Assembly: GCF_002117485.1 (NCBI RefSeq)
Contig: NZ_CP021030.1
Coordinates: 2,607,001 to 2,671,000 of the forward strand
Reading direction: 5' to 3'
Length of the DNA stretch: 64,000 nt
From: Rhizobium sp. NXC14
GTDB lineage: Bacteria; Pseudomonadota; Alphaproteobacteria; Rhizobiales; Rhizobiaceae
Shown: piece by piece, positions 41,069-50,504 of the stretch
How positions within the stretch are numbered: the stretch's first letter is position 1
Layout: each line of letters begins with the position of its first letter
Notes under the pieces: model-generated
Databases searched by the model: none
Told to the model about the DNA's origin: nothing
Seen by the model: only the letters and a program-made list of their open reading frames with translations
Program-made: the position numbers and the translations under genes

Positions 41069-41335
41069 CTACTTGACGACCGCCGAGCCTTTGACGATGT
41101 CGATCGTCTCGCCGCCATCCAGCCCGATCCGGTCGCCGTCGGGTGTCGTCATGAAGCAGCCGGAGGAACAGAGACTTTCGGAAGCGCCGGCATCGACCAC
41201 GACTTCGACGCGCTGCCCACCCTCGGTGATGACGAGCACCACGGCGGCAGGATCGGTATTCGTGATGGATGCGGCATTGACCGCGGGCGCGGCAAGCAGC
41301 GGGACAAGCAGAACGGCGGCAAATCTTGCCATCAT
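41069..41335 (-). CDS. Small secreted hypothetical protein
   Basis: An 88-residue protein with a signal peptide (MMARFAAVLLVPLLAAPAVN with AAS as likely cleavage site). The mature part is short and beta-rich, with one CSSGC pair (SLCSSGCFMTTPDGDRIGLD) that may form a disulfide. No family recognised. It converges on the ars operon with a 27-base gap. Confidence 0.65.
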   Translation of the reverse strand: MMARFAAVLLVPLLAAPAVNAASITNTDPAAVVLVITEGGQRVEVVVDAGASESLCSSGCFMTTPDGDRIGLDGGETIDIVKGSAVVK

Positions 41336-41447
41336 GTGCGGCGGCGCTAACGCGCCCTCCCCTCGAAAGATCGGTGCTGCCCTCGGCAGCGATCCCGATG
41401 GAAGGCATCATGCACATAGACCTGTGAATGATGGCTGAATAAGCTGT

Positions 41448-44018
41448 TCAGCTCTCCGCTGCGCGCCCGCGCAGCTGGCGCACCGGCCGCTCTTCTTCCT
41501 CCACCGGTCTATTCTCGGAATTCTCATGGCCGTCCGCATGCCTGACCGCATTGGGAAGGACGGGGGCAGCCTCTCGATGGATGGTAAGGTCGCTCTGTGG
41601 CAGTGGGATCTCTATGCCTTCCGCCTTGAAGCGCTTGAGGATATCGATCCTGAGATTGTTGCGCACCGTCAGGCCGTCGCCCATGTCGGCGAGGAAGAAG
41701 CGCAGCTCGAAATCGAGCGAATAGGGGCCGAAGCGCAGGAATTCGACATGCGGCTCGGGATTGCGCATGACGAGCGGTATCTTCGCCGTCAACTCTAAGA
41801 GAATATCCATGACCTTTTGCGGATCGGCGTCGTAGCTGACGGAAACCGGGATTTCCGAGCGACCGATCTTGTTGCGGTGCGTCCAGTTGCCGACGAGGCC
41901 GTTGATCAGTTCCGAGTTCGGCACGATGATCGCCTGCTTGCGGAAAGTCTCGATCTCGGTAGCGCGCACCGAAATGCGCTTGACGATCCCTTCGGCCGTG
42001 CCGGAGACGACGTGATCGCCGACCTTGAACGGCCGCTCGACCAGCAGAATAAGGCCTGACACGAAGTTGGAGACGATGTTCTGCAGGCCGAAACCGATAC
42101 CGACCGAAAGCGCCGAGGCGACGAGCGCGAAGCTCGACAGATCGATGCCGGCGGCGGAGACGCCGATGATCGCCGCAATGCCGACGCCGAGATAGCCGAT
42201 ACCTGTCTTCACCGAATTGCGTACGCCAAGATCGACATGGCTTCGAGCCATCACATTGCCGTCGAGCCAGCGCTGCAGCCAGCGGGTTAGCAGGTAGACG
42301 CCGGCAAACAGCAAGATGCCGGTGCAGATGCCGAGCAGCGAAATGCTGATGCCGCCGAGCTTGACCTCGGTGAACAGCCGGTAGGCGATCAGCTGCAGGT
42401 CCTGCACATGGAAGCCCCAAAGCAGCAGGATAAGCGGAATGCCGACGAGCAGCGCCACCGCATAGATGGCAAGGCCGACGAGCAGGCCAACCTGATCAAT
42501 TGCCACGGGTCCGAGGTTGAAACGGCGTGTCAGGAAGCGCGCGAAGAAAGTATCGCCGAAGCTCTCCTGCCGAGATATCGCCTTGCCGGAGAGCAGACCG
42601 ACATACATGGTGGCAACGACTGCGCCGGTGATGATGAGCTGTGTGGCGACGAAACGCGCCAGCCCCACATAACCCGCGAGCGCTGAAACGATCAGGGCAG
42701 TGCCGACGACGCGCAGGATGATTGCCATGCCGCGCGGCCAATGTCGGCCCGGCGCGTCGGGATCACCGTTCCTCGCCAGCATCGGCTTGCCGAAGGAGGC
42801 TACGATCAGGATGATGCCGATGATGAGCGCGGCGACCAGGCTTCTGACCACGGTCAGCACCAGCGGCGAGCCCATCGCTTCGCCGATGCTGCTGAAGAGA
42901 TAGTCGAGTCCGTTGATGACTGCCATCGCCAGGAGGCAATAACCGATTGAGCGCGCGCCGAGGTTGGAAAGCTTGACTAACCGCCAGCGCGGTTCGTGCG
43001 GCGCGAAGATAGCATTGACGAAGCGGCCGACGAAATAGACCAGCCCGATCGCCCCGAACAGAGCGCCGATGACGGGCGCGATATCCGGCCGCAGCACGTT
43101 GAAACTGTTCAGGAAGAAGAAGGACGTGACGAGCAGCACCGAGAGCGCCAGGGTGCGGATCAGCGTCGACCAGAAGGCGATCGACAGCCGGCCGATATAG
43201 GACGGGTTCTCGACAGCCTTGTCCCGGCGCAGATATGAGCCGAACAGCCGGTAGCTGCCGGAAAGCAGAATGAGTGCCGAAGCGAGCGACAGGAAGATCG
43301 CCGCAAAAAGCGGGAAGCGCTTGAACTTCCAGACGAAGGTGGCCCAGCTCGACAGCGCCGTGGCAAATTCGCCAGTCTCCCGCACGAAGGAAGTCGCCGC
43401 ATCGTCGAGGACGGAGACCGAGATTTCGGTGCGCTTGAAGAGCGTATCGGCAAACAGCTGCCGCCGCATCTCGATGATCTCGTTCATGAGCTTCGTCACC
43501 GCGATCGACAGGTTTTCCGCATCGCCCGTCACCGCGTTGATCTGCGCGCGCTCGGCGGCGAGCGCATTCCGCTCGTCCGTGACGATCTGCGCCTCGGGAG
43601 GCTGCCCATCCTTTGGGGGCTCGCCGATCTCGGCCAGCCGGTTCTTGATCTGGTCGAAACGCGGTCTCAGGTTGACCGATATGGTGATGACGGCGCGGCT
43701 GAGCTCGTCGGCCTTGGTTGCAAGCCCGACCAGCGCATCGTCATTATCGGCGTTCGCCTTGACGCTGTCCTGAAGTGAGCCAAGCTGGACCTTCGCCTTC
43801 TCGATCTCCTTCGCCGCCTGGGCGGAAGGCGTATCGACAAGCGGCGCCTCTGCTGCTGCCCCCTGCGGCTGCGGTTCCTGCGCGAAGGCTGCTGCGCTCT
43901 CGAAATGCGCACCGGCGAGCGCCAGCGTCACGAGAAGAATGGTGCGAAGCAGGATGGATCTCAGCCGCAAAAAAGCCTCCGAAAAGGTTGTCATCGAAAT
44001 TGAATGCTCGCTTTTCAT
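41448..44018 (-). CDS. MscS-family mechanosensitive channel with large N-terminal domain
   Basis: An 856-residue protein. After a signal-like N-terminus comes a periplasmic region of about 150 residues with coiled-coil character (DUF3772-type), then about ten membrane segments. The MscS pore and beta domain lie at about residues 640-800: VGIGFGLQNIVSNFVSGLIL, VERPFKVGDHVVSG, TFRKQAIIVPNSELINGLVG. The channel should open on hypo-osmotic shock. The start could be the ATG at 44018 or the one at 43994; neither has a strong Shine-Dalgarno. Confidence 0.92.
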   Translation of the reverse strand: MKSEHSISMTTFSEAFLRLRSILLRTILLVTLALAGAHFESAAAFAQEPQPQGAAAEAPLVDTPSAQAAKEIEKAKVQLGSLQDSVKANADNDDALVGLATKADELSRAVITISVNLRPRFDQIKNRLAEIGEPPKDGQPPEAQIVTDERNALAAERAQINAVTGDAENLSIAVTKLMNEIIEMRRQLFADTLFKRTEISVSVLDDAATSFVRETGEFATALSSWATFVWKFKRFPLFAAIFLSLASALILLSGSYRLFGSYLRRDKAVENPSYIGRLSIAFWSTLIRTLALSVLLVTSFFFLNSFNVLRPDIAPVIGALFGAIGLVYFVGRFVNAIFAPHEPRWRLVKLSNLGARSIGYCLLAMAVINGLDYLFSSIGEAMGSPLVLTVVRSLVAALIIGIILIVASFGKPMLARNGDPDAPGRHWPRGMAIILRVVGTALIVSALAGYVGLARFVATQLIITGAVVATMYVGLLSGKAISRQESFGDTFFARFLTRRFNLGPVAIDQVGLLVGLAIYAVALLVGIPLILLLWGFHVQDLQLIAYRLFTEVKLGGISISLLGICTGILLFAGVYLLTRWLQRWLDGNVMARSHVDLGVRNSVKTGIGYLGVGIAAIIGVSAAGIDLSSFALVASALSVGIGFGLQNIVSNFVSGLILLVERPFKVGDHVVSGTAEGIVKRISVRATEIETFRKQAIIVPNSELINGLVGNWTHRNKIGRSEIPVSVSYDADPQKVMDILLELTAKIPLVMRNPEPHVEFLRFGPYSLDFELRFFLADMGDGLTVRNNLRIDILKRFKAEGIEIPLPQSDLTIHREAAPVLPNAVRHADGHENSENRPVEEEERPVRQLRGRAAES

Positions 44019-44106
44019 CGCAAAGAAAGGCGACAGAAAGGCGGGAGATGCCTAAAGCGCCCGGCCCACCGAGCTTGTCCATGCCGCGCTCATTCGTCCA
44101 AACAGC

Positions 44107-44658
44107 TCAGAACCCTGCATCGGGCTTAGAGAGATAGTCGAGTTCTGCTGCCGTCGATTCCCGCCCGAGCATGGCATTGCGGTGAGGAAAGCGCCCGTAG
44201 GCGGCGATTACCTCGCGGTGACGGATCGCATAATCGAGATATTCCTCGTCACCGAGCGCGGTGAACAGGGCCACCGAACGGTCCTGCTCGTCGAGGTTCT
44301 CGGCGTGTTCGAAGGGCAGGTAGAAGAAGGTCCGGCAAGCATGTTCAACCGCCTGGTCGGCACCGGCCGCAAGCGCAAGCTTGGCTTCCCGAAGGGCAAG
44401 CCCGTCGGTAGCAACGGCAAGCCCCGTGCCGCGATAGATGTTGCGGGGAAACTGATCGAGCACGACGACGGCCGCCAGCCGGCTCACCGGACCGGCCCGC
44501 CATTCATCGCCGACGCCCGCGGCAAGCGCCAGATGCGTATCGCGGAAAACATCCCGGATCTCGACATCGAGTTCCCGCGGGGGGCGAAACCATAGGTCGC
44601 GGCCACATCGAACGAACCAAAAATCGTAGACTTCGCGAGGTGTGCGGATCGTTGTCAT
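44107..44658 (-). CDS. DUF924-family protein
   Basis: A 183-residue soluble protein with the DUF924 pattern: a start like TPREVYDFWF, then FRDTHLALAAG, VVVLDQFPRNIYRGTGLAVA and FFYLPFEHAENLDEQDRSV, ending FPHRNAMLGRESTAAELDYL. Its predicted fold is all-helical, TPR-like. Function unknown. The ATG at 44658 has GGGAGGAAA upstream. The open frame further upstream runs through a repeat and is not coding. Confidence 0.85.
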   Translation of the reverse strand: MTTIRTPREVYDFWFVRCGRDLWFRPPRELDVEIRDVFRDTHLALAAGVGDEWRAGPVSRLAAVVVLDQFPRNIYRGTGLAVATDGLALREAKLALAAGADQAVEHACRTFFYLPFEHAENLDEQDRSVALFTALGDEEYLDYAIRHREVIAAYGRFPHRNAMLGRESTAAELDYLSKPDAGF

Positions 44659-44724
44659 GCTTTCCTCCCGCCGCGTTAGGTTCGATGACGTTATGCCGGC
44701 AAGCTCTAGTAAAAATAGGACAAG

Positions 44725-44905
44725 GTGTGCCTGCGGCACCCTCATCCGCCCTACAGGCACCTTCCCCGTTGGGGAGAAGAGGGAGTCGAGACGTTGCCGC
44801 CAATCTCTTCTGCCCAGAGGGGGCCGAAGGACGGGTCGAGACCCGTGGCTCGACCCCGGTCGTCGGTGCCGGCAGCCAGATGAGAGGGCCGCAGGCACAC
44901 ACCCT
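44725..44905. repeat. RIME-like palindromic repeat upstream of DUF924 gene
   Basis: In the gap between the DUF924 and histidine kinase genes: a CACCCTCATCCGCC-type end, the palindrome CCTTCCCCGTTGGGGAGAAG near 44760-44780, and a more distant block ending near 44905 (GATGAGAGGGCCGCAGGCAC). It is a more diverged copy of the elements at 14984 and 23195. Confidence 0.7.
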
Positions 44906-44928
44906 TCATCGTGACCTTCCACCTCTAC

Positions 44929-45993
44929 CTACTTCTCCTCATGCAACGAAAACACCAGCATCGCCCTCGTCCCATCATGCCCGGGATCGTAAGTGAAATC
45001 CGATTTCAAGCTTGCGGCCATCGCCGTCAAAATCCGTGTGCCGAGGCCCGTTCCCCTCGCCGAGTTCTCTGGAGCAAACCCCGCTCCGTCATCTTCGACG
45101 ATCAGGCGCAATTCGCCGTCGATCTGATCGACAACAACGCGGATCTCGCCTGAGACGCCGTCGGGATAGGCATATTTGAAAGCATTGGTGACGAGTTCAC
45201 TGACGATCAACCCGAGCGTGATCACCTTGTCGGTCGCCAGATTGACCGGTTTTGCCGTCAGCACGATACGGTGCGGCCGCTTGTCGTCGCGCATCGAAGC
45301 TTCAAGCTCGGTCAGCAGGCTGTCCAGATATTCATCGACCTGCACCGAGCCGACCTGCCGGTTGGTGTAGAGCCGGCGGTGGACGCTCGCGATCGCGTTG
45401 ATGCGCATCTGCGTCTCGTGCAGCGCATCGATCGCCACCTGGTCCTGGGTCATCGAGGATTGCATGCGGATCAGCGCGCCGACGAGGCCGAGGCTGTTGG
45501 CGATGCGGTGGTTGACTTCGGCAAGCAGCATTTCGGCATGGTCGCGCTGCTGGCGGATCACCTCCTGCGCCTGCGCCGTCTCGCGGCGGAAGCGGGCCCG
45601 CTCCAGCGCCTGTTCGAGGGCGGCGGCGAGCAGGTCGAAATAATCGGCCGAAATCCCCTTCAGCATGTAGTCATCGGCACCCGCCTTCAGCGCCGCGACC
45701 GCAATGCTGGTGTCGTCCGACCCCGTTGCATAGATGACCGGCGGATGATCCGGCACGGATGTGATGCAGGGCAGAATGTCTAGTCCGGTCTCGCCGCTCA
45801 GGAGATGATCGAGCACGACCGCATCGATGCCGCCGTCGGCGATCCGCGCCAGGCCGGCAGCACCACTCTGCGCCCACTCGACCGAAAAGCCGCAGCGCGC
45901 AAGGTTTTTCTGCATCAGGAGCGCGAGCCCCTCGTCGTCGTCGATATAGAGGATGTGGATCAGGGCATCCGCATCGCCGCTAGAATTGCTCAT
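44929..45993 (-). CDS. Histidine kinase with N-terminal REC domain (HWE/HisKA_2 type)
   Basis: A 354-residue signalling protein. REC domain at about residues 13-130 with YIDDDEGLALL and the phosphoacceptor Asp in AVVLDHLLSGETG. It is followed by a short coiled coil and a HisKA_2 phosphorylation domain (LLAEVNHRIANSLGLVGALI, His as acceptor) and an ATPase domain (GLIVSELVTNAFKYAYPDG, VEDDGAGFAPE, GTGLGTRIL). Soluble, so it probably works in a phosphorelay such as general stress response. The ATG at 45993 has GAGACGGA before it. Confidence 0.9.
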   Translation of the reverse strand: MSNSSGDADALIHILYIDDDEGLALLMQKNLARCGFSVEWAQSGAAGLARIADGGIDAVVLDHLLSGETGLDILPCITSVPDHPPVIYATGSDDTSIAVAALKAGADDYMLKGISADYFDLLAAALEQALERARFRRETAQAQEVIRQQRDHAEMLLAEVNHRIANSLGLVGALIRMQSSMTQDQVAIDALHETQMRINAIASVHRRLYTNRQVGSVQVDEYLDSLLTELEASMRDDKRPHRIVLTAKPVNLATDKVITLGLIVSELVTNAFKYAYPDGVSGEIRVVVDQIDGELRLIVEDDGAGFAPENSARGTGLGTRILTAMAASLKSDFTYDPGHDGTRAMLVFSLHEEK

Positions 45994-46124
45994 TCCGTCT
46001 CCCGGCGTTCTCTCTAAGCAACGACCGCCCGCAAGCGTTCCGAGTCGTCGGCATGAGCACTGTCGTATTGCATTGACCGCCTGAGGTAAACATCGCTCAT
46101 CGCTCGCTCTTGTCGCAGGCGACG

Positions 46125-47570
46125 TTAGCGCTTCTGGAATTTCCGATGGCCGGAAACTTCGGCGCCCGCCTCCTTCGGCAATTGCAGAAAGCGCAGCGAC
46201 GAGACGATGCCGATTGCGCCGACCACGACGAAGGCCCATCGGAAATCGGCCATGACGGGATTGTCAGCACCTCTGAGAGCAGAGGAAATATTGAGCACGG
46301 CGGCTGCTACCGCAACGCCGAGCAGCATCGACATCTGCTGCAGCATGCTCGACAGCGTCGAGGCCGAGCTTCGCTGCGCCGGGCCGATATCGGCAAAGGC
46401 GAGCGTGTTCAGCGCCGTGAATTCCATCGACCGCGACAGGCCGGCGAGAAAGAGCAGCGCATGGATGAAAAACGGCGGCGTCTCCGGCGTCAGGAAACCG
46501 CAAGCAACGATCGAAAGCGCGGCAATCAGTCCATTGAGCCCGAGAACGGTGCGGAAGCCAAAGAAGCGCAAGAGCGGTGTCGTCACCGCCTTCATGCTGA
46601 AATTGCCGAGAAAATACACGAGCAGATAGGCGCCGGCGGCAATCGAGCTCAGTCCGAAGCCGAGCTGGAACAAGAGAGGCAGCAGGAAAGGCGTCGCATT
46701 GATGGCCGTTCGGCAAGCCGTGCCCGCCGAGAGCGTCGACATCGAAAAGGTCTGGACGCGGAAAGCCGAAAGATCGAGCAGCGGATTGTCGACGGCAAGG
46801 AAATGCCGCGTCGCCATAACCGATAATACGACGCCGGCCGCCAGCATCGATATGACCGGCCAAATCCCGCCTTCCCATTTGACCGAAAGCTCCAAGGCCG
46901 CGAGCAGCAGGGTCAATCCGGCCGCGCTCAGGACAAAGCCGAGAACATCCAGCCGGCCGGGATCGGCCTCCCGCTGTTCGGGCACGAAGCGCAGCACCAG
47001 CCCCATGCCGACGATGCCGATCGGAATATTGATCAGGAAGTTCCAGTGCCAGCTGGCATAGGTGGTGATGAAGCCGCCGAGCACAGGGCCGACCACGGGC
47101 GCCGTCAGGGCCGGCCAAGTGATGAGCGCAATCGCCTGGACGAGTTCGGACTTGCGGGCATTCTTCAGCACGATGATGCGCCCGACCGGCGTCATCAGCG
47201 CGCTCCCTGCCCCCTGCAGCGCCCGCCACAGCACGAATTCTGTGAGGCTGCCGGAGAGCCCGCAGAACAGCGAGGCGCCGGTGAAGACGCCGATCGACAC
47301 CAGGAAGACGCGGCGCGCGCCGAAACGATCGCCGAGCCAGCCCGACAGCGGAATGAAGGCCGCCATCGTCAGCATGTAGACGGTGATGCCGATGCTCATC
47401 GACACCGGCTGCACGCCGAAGCTTGCCGCCATCTGCGGCAGCGAGGTGGCGACGATCGTGCCGTCAAGGATCTGCATGAAGAAGGAAACGGCAACGACCA
47501 GAGCCACGATCTTCGCCTGGCGGCCGTTTGCCGCCTCTTGTCCCTGCTCGCTCGTCTCTGCCGTGGTCAT
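46125..47570 (-). CDS. MFS drug exporter, DHA2 (14-segment) family
   Basis: A 481-residue permease. The N-terminal part carries the DHA2 signature (FMQILDGTIVATSLPQMAAS), then GWLGDRFGARRV between segments 2 and 3 and WRALQGAGSALMTPVGRIIV in segment 4. About fourteen hydrophobic segments are visible. It probably exports hydrophobic toxic compounds by proton exchange. The ATG at 47570 begins a hydrophilic N-terminal tail; an upstream frame of about 70 codons is not protein-like. It is divergent from the ABC operon. Confidence 0.9.
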   Translation of the reverse strand: MTTAETSEQGQEAANGRQAKIVALVVAVSFFMQILDGTIVATSLPQMAASFGVQPVSMSIGITVYMLTMAAFIPLSGWLGDRFGARRVFLVSIGVFTGASLFCGLSGSLTEFVLWRALQGAGSALMTPVGRIIVLKNARKSELVQAIALITWPALTAPVVGPVLGGFITTYASWHWNFLINIPIGIVGMGLVLRFVPEQREADPGRLDVLGFVLSAAGLTLLLAALELSVKWEGGIWPVISMLAAGVVLSVMATRHFLAVDNPLLDLSAFRVQTFSMSTLSAGTACRTAINATPFLLPLLFQLGFGLSSIAAGAYLLVYFLGNFSMKAVTTPLLRFFGFRTVLGLNGLIAALSIVACGFLTPETPPFFIHALLFLAGLSRSMEFTALNTLAFADIGPAQRSSASTLSSMLQQMSMLLGVAVAAAVLNISSALRGADNPVMADFRWAFVVVGAIGIVSSLRFLQLPKEAGAEVSGHRKFQKR

Positions 47571-48093
47571 GGATCTGCCAATGAAAATTACGAATGACGC
47601 GGCAGGGAAGCGGGAGGAAGCCGATCGGAGATCTGCCGCGAGGGGAGCGCGGTTGAACCACGCACTGGCTGAATACGCCTGTTGCATCAGGCCCGAAAGG
47701 CTAAATATCGCACTGCGCCGGAATTTCCCGAGACGGCCGGCATGGACAAAAGAAGAAGGCCTCACCGGAGGCGAGGCCAAGTTTGAACCGCTCCCGGGAA
47801 AACAGGAGCGGCGTCGAGGTCCATACCCTGCGGTCCATCCGCCAGCGAGGCCGGATTTCGTCGTATCGGTACGCCTGCACGGGAAATTTTCACGAGTTGC
47901 GAGGAGATCGGTCGAAACCCGCCCGGCAGCACCTGTGCGCCGCAGTAACTAATATCACTTGCAATGTTTATAAAATGCGCTATCACTAAACACATTGCTA
48001 AACATGATGATTGAGGAGTTCATGTGAGCATTTTCTGAAACGGGTGAACATGCGACGCCGGTGGGGAGCCGGTCTTGGTTCTGGGAGGAACTT
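47571..48093. promoter_or_regulatory. Divergent intergenic region with TAAACA repeats before the ABC/DHA operon
   Basis: 523 bases with no recognised gene. Near the operon are TGTTTA (47965-47970) and two direct copies of CTAAACA (47986-47992 and 47998-48004), the latter 12 bases apart, which may be a regulator-binding site. The binding protein gene has GGGAGG five bases before its ATG. No known regulator gene lies next to this region; the one at 58456 in the same operon is a candidate. Confidence 0.45.
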
Positions 48094-49419
48094 ATGCAGA
48101 AAACATCGAAAGCCCTTTTGGGGCTGGCCACGGCGTTCGTAATGTCGTCGGCATTGCCCAATCTCGCCAAATCCGATGAACTTACGCTGTGCTGGGCCGC
48201 ATGGGACCCTGCCAATGCACTCGTTGAGCTCTCGAAGGACTTCACCGCCAAGACAGGCACGCAGATGAAGTTCGAGTTCGTTCCCTGGACGAGCTACGCC
48301 GATCGCTTCCTTAACGAGCTGAATTCTCACGGCAAACTCTGTGACCTCATCATCGGCGACAGCCAGTGGATCGGCGGCTCGGCCGAGAACGGCCATTACG
48401 TCAAGCTGAACGACTTCTTCGACAAGGAAGGCATCAAGATGGATGACTTCGTGCCGGCGACTGTTGTCGGCTACTCGGAATGGCCGAAGAACACGCCGAA
48501 CTATTGGGCGCTGCCGGCCATGGGCGACGTCGTCGGCTGGACCTACCGCAAGGACTGGTTCGAAAAGCCGGAACTCCAGAAGGAGTTCAAGGCGAAATAC
48601 GGCCACGATCTCGCAGCTCCGAAGACCTACGATGAGCTGAAACAGATCGCCGAGTTCTTCCAGAAGCGTGAGATCGACGGCAAGACCGTCTATGGCGCCT
48701 CGATCTATACCGAGCGCGGCTCCGAAGGCATCACCATGGGCGTCACCAACGTCCTTTACGACTGGGGCTTCCAGTACGACAACCCGAAGAAGCCCTACGA
48801 GATGGAAGGCTTCGTCAACTCGGACGACGCGGTCAAGGGCCTCGAATTCTACAAGTCGCTCTATGACTGCTGCACGCCGCCCGGCAGCTCCAACGTCTAC
48901 ATGGTCGAATCCGCCGACGCCTTCAAATCCGGCCAGGTCGCCATGCAGATGAACTTCGCCTTCACCTGGCCCGGCCTCTACAAGGACGAGAAGGTCGGCG
49001 GCGACAGGATCGGCTTCTTCCCCAATCCGGCGGAGAAGGCGCATTTCGCCCAGCTCGGCGGTCAGGGCATCTCGGTGGTTTCCTATTCCGACAAGCGCGA
49101 CGCCGCCCTGCAATACATCAAATGGTTCGCACAGCCCGAGGTGCAGGCCAAGTGGTGGGAACTCGGCGGTTTCTCCTGCCTCAATTCGGTCGTCAACGCG
49201 CCTGATTTCGCCAAGAGCCAGCCCTATGCCCAGGCCTTCCTGGACTCGATGGCGATCGTAAAGGACTTCTGGGCCGAGCCAAGCTACGCCTCGCTGCTAC
49301 AGGCCATGCAGAAGCGCGTCCATAACTACGTTGTCGCCGGCAACGGCACCGCCAAGGAAGCGCTTGACGGCCTGGTGAAGGACTGGAGCGACGTCTTCAA
49401 GGACGACGGCAAAATCTAG
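48094..49419 (+). CDS. Carbohydrate/polyol ABC transporter substrate-binding protein
   Basis: A 441-residue periplasmic binding protein of the carbohydrate (family 1) type. The signal peptide is MQKTSKALLGLATAFVMSSA, cleaved before DELTLCW. It has IIGDSQWIGGSAENGHYVKL and the Trp-rich stretches WALPAMGDVVGWTYRKDW and EVQAKWWELGGFSCLN, typical of sugar/polyol receptors. GGGAGGAAC lies just before the ATG. It is the first gene of the operon; the strong hairpin after it would keep its mRNA level above that of the permeases. Given the downstream kinases, a triose, glycerol or dihydroxyacetone-like ligand is inferred. Confidence 0.9.
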   Translation: MQKTSKALLGLATAFVMSSALPNLAKSDELTLCWAAWDPANALVELSKDFTAKTGTQMKFEFVPWTSYADRFLNELNSHGKLCDLIIGDSQWIGGSAENGHYVKLNDFFDKEGIKMDDFVPATVVGYSEWPKNTPNYWALPAMGDVVGWTYRKDWFEKPELQKEFKAKYGHDLAAPKTYDELKQIAEFFQKREIDGKTVYGASIYTERGSEGITMGVTNVLYDWGFQYDNPKKPYEMEGFVNSDDAVKGLEFYKSLYDCCTPPGSSNVYMVESADAFKSGQVAMQMNFAFTWPGLYKDEKVGGDRIGFFPNPAEKAHFAQLGGQGISVVSYSDKRDAALQYIKWFAQPEVQAKWWELGGFSCLNSVVNAPDFAKSQPYAQAFLDSMAIVKDFWAEPSYASLLQAMQKRVHNYVVAGNGTAKEALDGLVKDWSDVFKDDGKI

Positions 49420-49468
49420 TGCCTGACGGGACTGGCGGCATCCCTCTGCGCGCCATCCTCACCAGGAT

Positions 49469-49501
49469 GGCGGCCCGGATCGGCAGACGAGCCGGGCCGC
49501 C
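49469..49501 (+). terminator. Stem-loop between binding protein and permease genes (attenuator)
   Basis: GGCGGCCCGG (49469-49478) and CCGGGCCGCC (49492-49501) form a perfect 10-base stem with a 13-base loop. It lies in the 116-base space after the binding protein stop. Such hairpins protect the upstream mRNA and reduce readthrough, giving more receptor than permease. It also argues against placing the permease start upstream of it. Confidence 0.65.
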
Positions 49502-49535
49502 GGATCTTTCATACCCTAAAAGACCGGGTGAAACC

Positions 49536-50504
49536 TTGACCATTTCCCATCCCTCGATTGTCGAGAAAGCCGCCGACGCGACAGCAAGGGCAACGCCCGC
49601 CTCGCTCGCCCGGCACGTCCGCGGCCTCTCCGACAGGGCGATCGCGTGGCTGTTCATCGCGCCTGCCATCACCCTGCTCCTGGCGATCAACATCTTCCCC
49701 CTCATCTGGGCGGTCTATCTCTCCTTCACCAATTATCGTGCCAACCGGCCGAATGCGCCGGTCCAGGGCGTCGGGTTGGGAAATTATGAGCGTGTTCTCA
49801 ACGATCCCGACATATGGCAGGCGATGCAGACCACCGCCCATTTCGTCTTCTGGACGATCCTGCTGCAGACGGTGATCGGTTTTGCGCTTGCCTACCTGAT
49901 CGACCGCAAGTTTCGCGGCCATGCCTTCTGGACGACCATCATCCTGATCCCGATGATGCTGTCGCCCGCCGTGGTCGGCAATTTCTGGCGCTTTCTCTAC
50001 GAACCGCAGATCGGCCTGTTCGCCTATGCCGTCTCGCTGGTATCGGGCATTCCGACATCCGATGTCCAGATGCTCGGCAATGTCTCTCTGGCGCCCTGGG
50101 CGATCATCATCGTCGATACCTGGATGTGGACGCCCTATGTGATGCTGATCTGCCTCGCCGGGCTTCGCTCGATCCCCGACTATATCTACGAGGCGGCCGA
50201 GGTCGATCGTGCATCGCCCTGGCGTCAGTTCTGGTCGATCACCGTGCCGATGGCCCTGCCCTTCATCATGCTCGCGGTGCTTTTCCGCGGCATCGAGAAT
50301 TTCAAGATGTTCGACATGGTGACGCTGCTGACCGGCGGCGGACCGGGCTCGGTCACCGAGGTTGCCTCGATTACGCTGAAACGCGCCGCCTTCGAAAGCT
50401 GGGCGACCGGCCGGGCCTCGGCCTTCGCCATCGTCCTCTTCGTCGCGGTGTTCGGCCTCGCCAATATCTACGTCAAGGCATTGAACAAGGTGAAGCAAAG
50501 ATGA
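49536..50504 (+). CDS. ABC transporter permease 1 (MalF type)
   Basis: A 322-residue inner-membrane permease with six or more hydrophobic segments. The EAA loop reads YIYEAAEVDRASPWRQFWSITVPMALPF, typical of MalF-like proteins. The N-terminus before the first segment (WLFIAPAITLLLAINIFPLIWAV) is cytoplasmic. TTG at 49536 is taken as the start because the frame upstream contains a strong hairpin; a start at 49419 overlapping the previous stop is possible but less likely. The stop overlaps the next permease as ATGA. Confidence 0.88.
   Translation: MTISHPSIVEKAADATARATPASLARHVRGLSDRAIAWLFIAPAITLLLAINIFPLIWAVYLSFTNYRANRPNAPVQGVGLGNYERVLNDPDIWQAMQTTAHFVFWTILLQTVIGFALAYLIDRKFRGHAFWTTIILIPMMLSPAVVGNFWRFLYEPQIGLFAYAVSLVSGIPTSDVQMLGNVSLAPWAIIIVDTWMWTPYVMLICLAGLRSIPDYIYEAAEVDRASPWRQFWSITVPMALPFIMLAVLFRGIENFKMFDMVTLLTGGGPGSVTEVASITLKRAAFESWATGRASAFAIVLFVAVFGLANIYVKALNKVKQR

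Noticed and set aside
45994..46239. Upstream extension of the histidine kinase frame
   Set aside because: The REC domain begins just after the ATG at 45993, which has a good Shine-Dalgarno; the extension is not protein-like.
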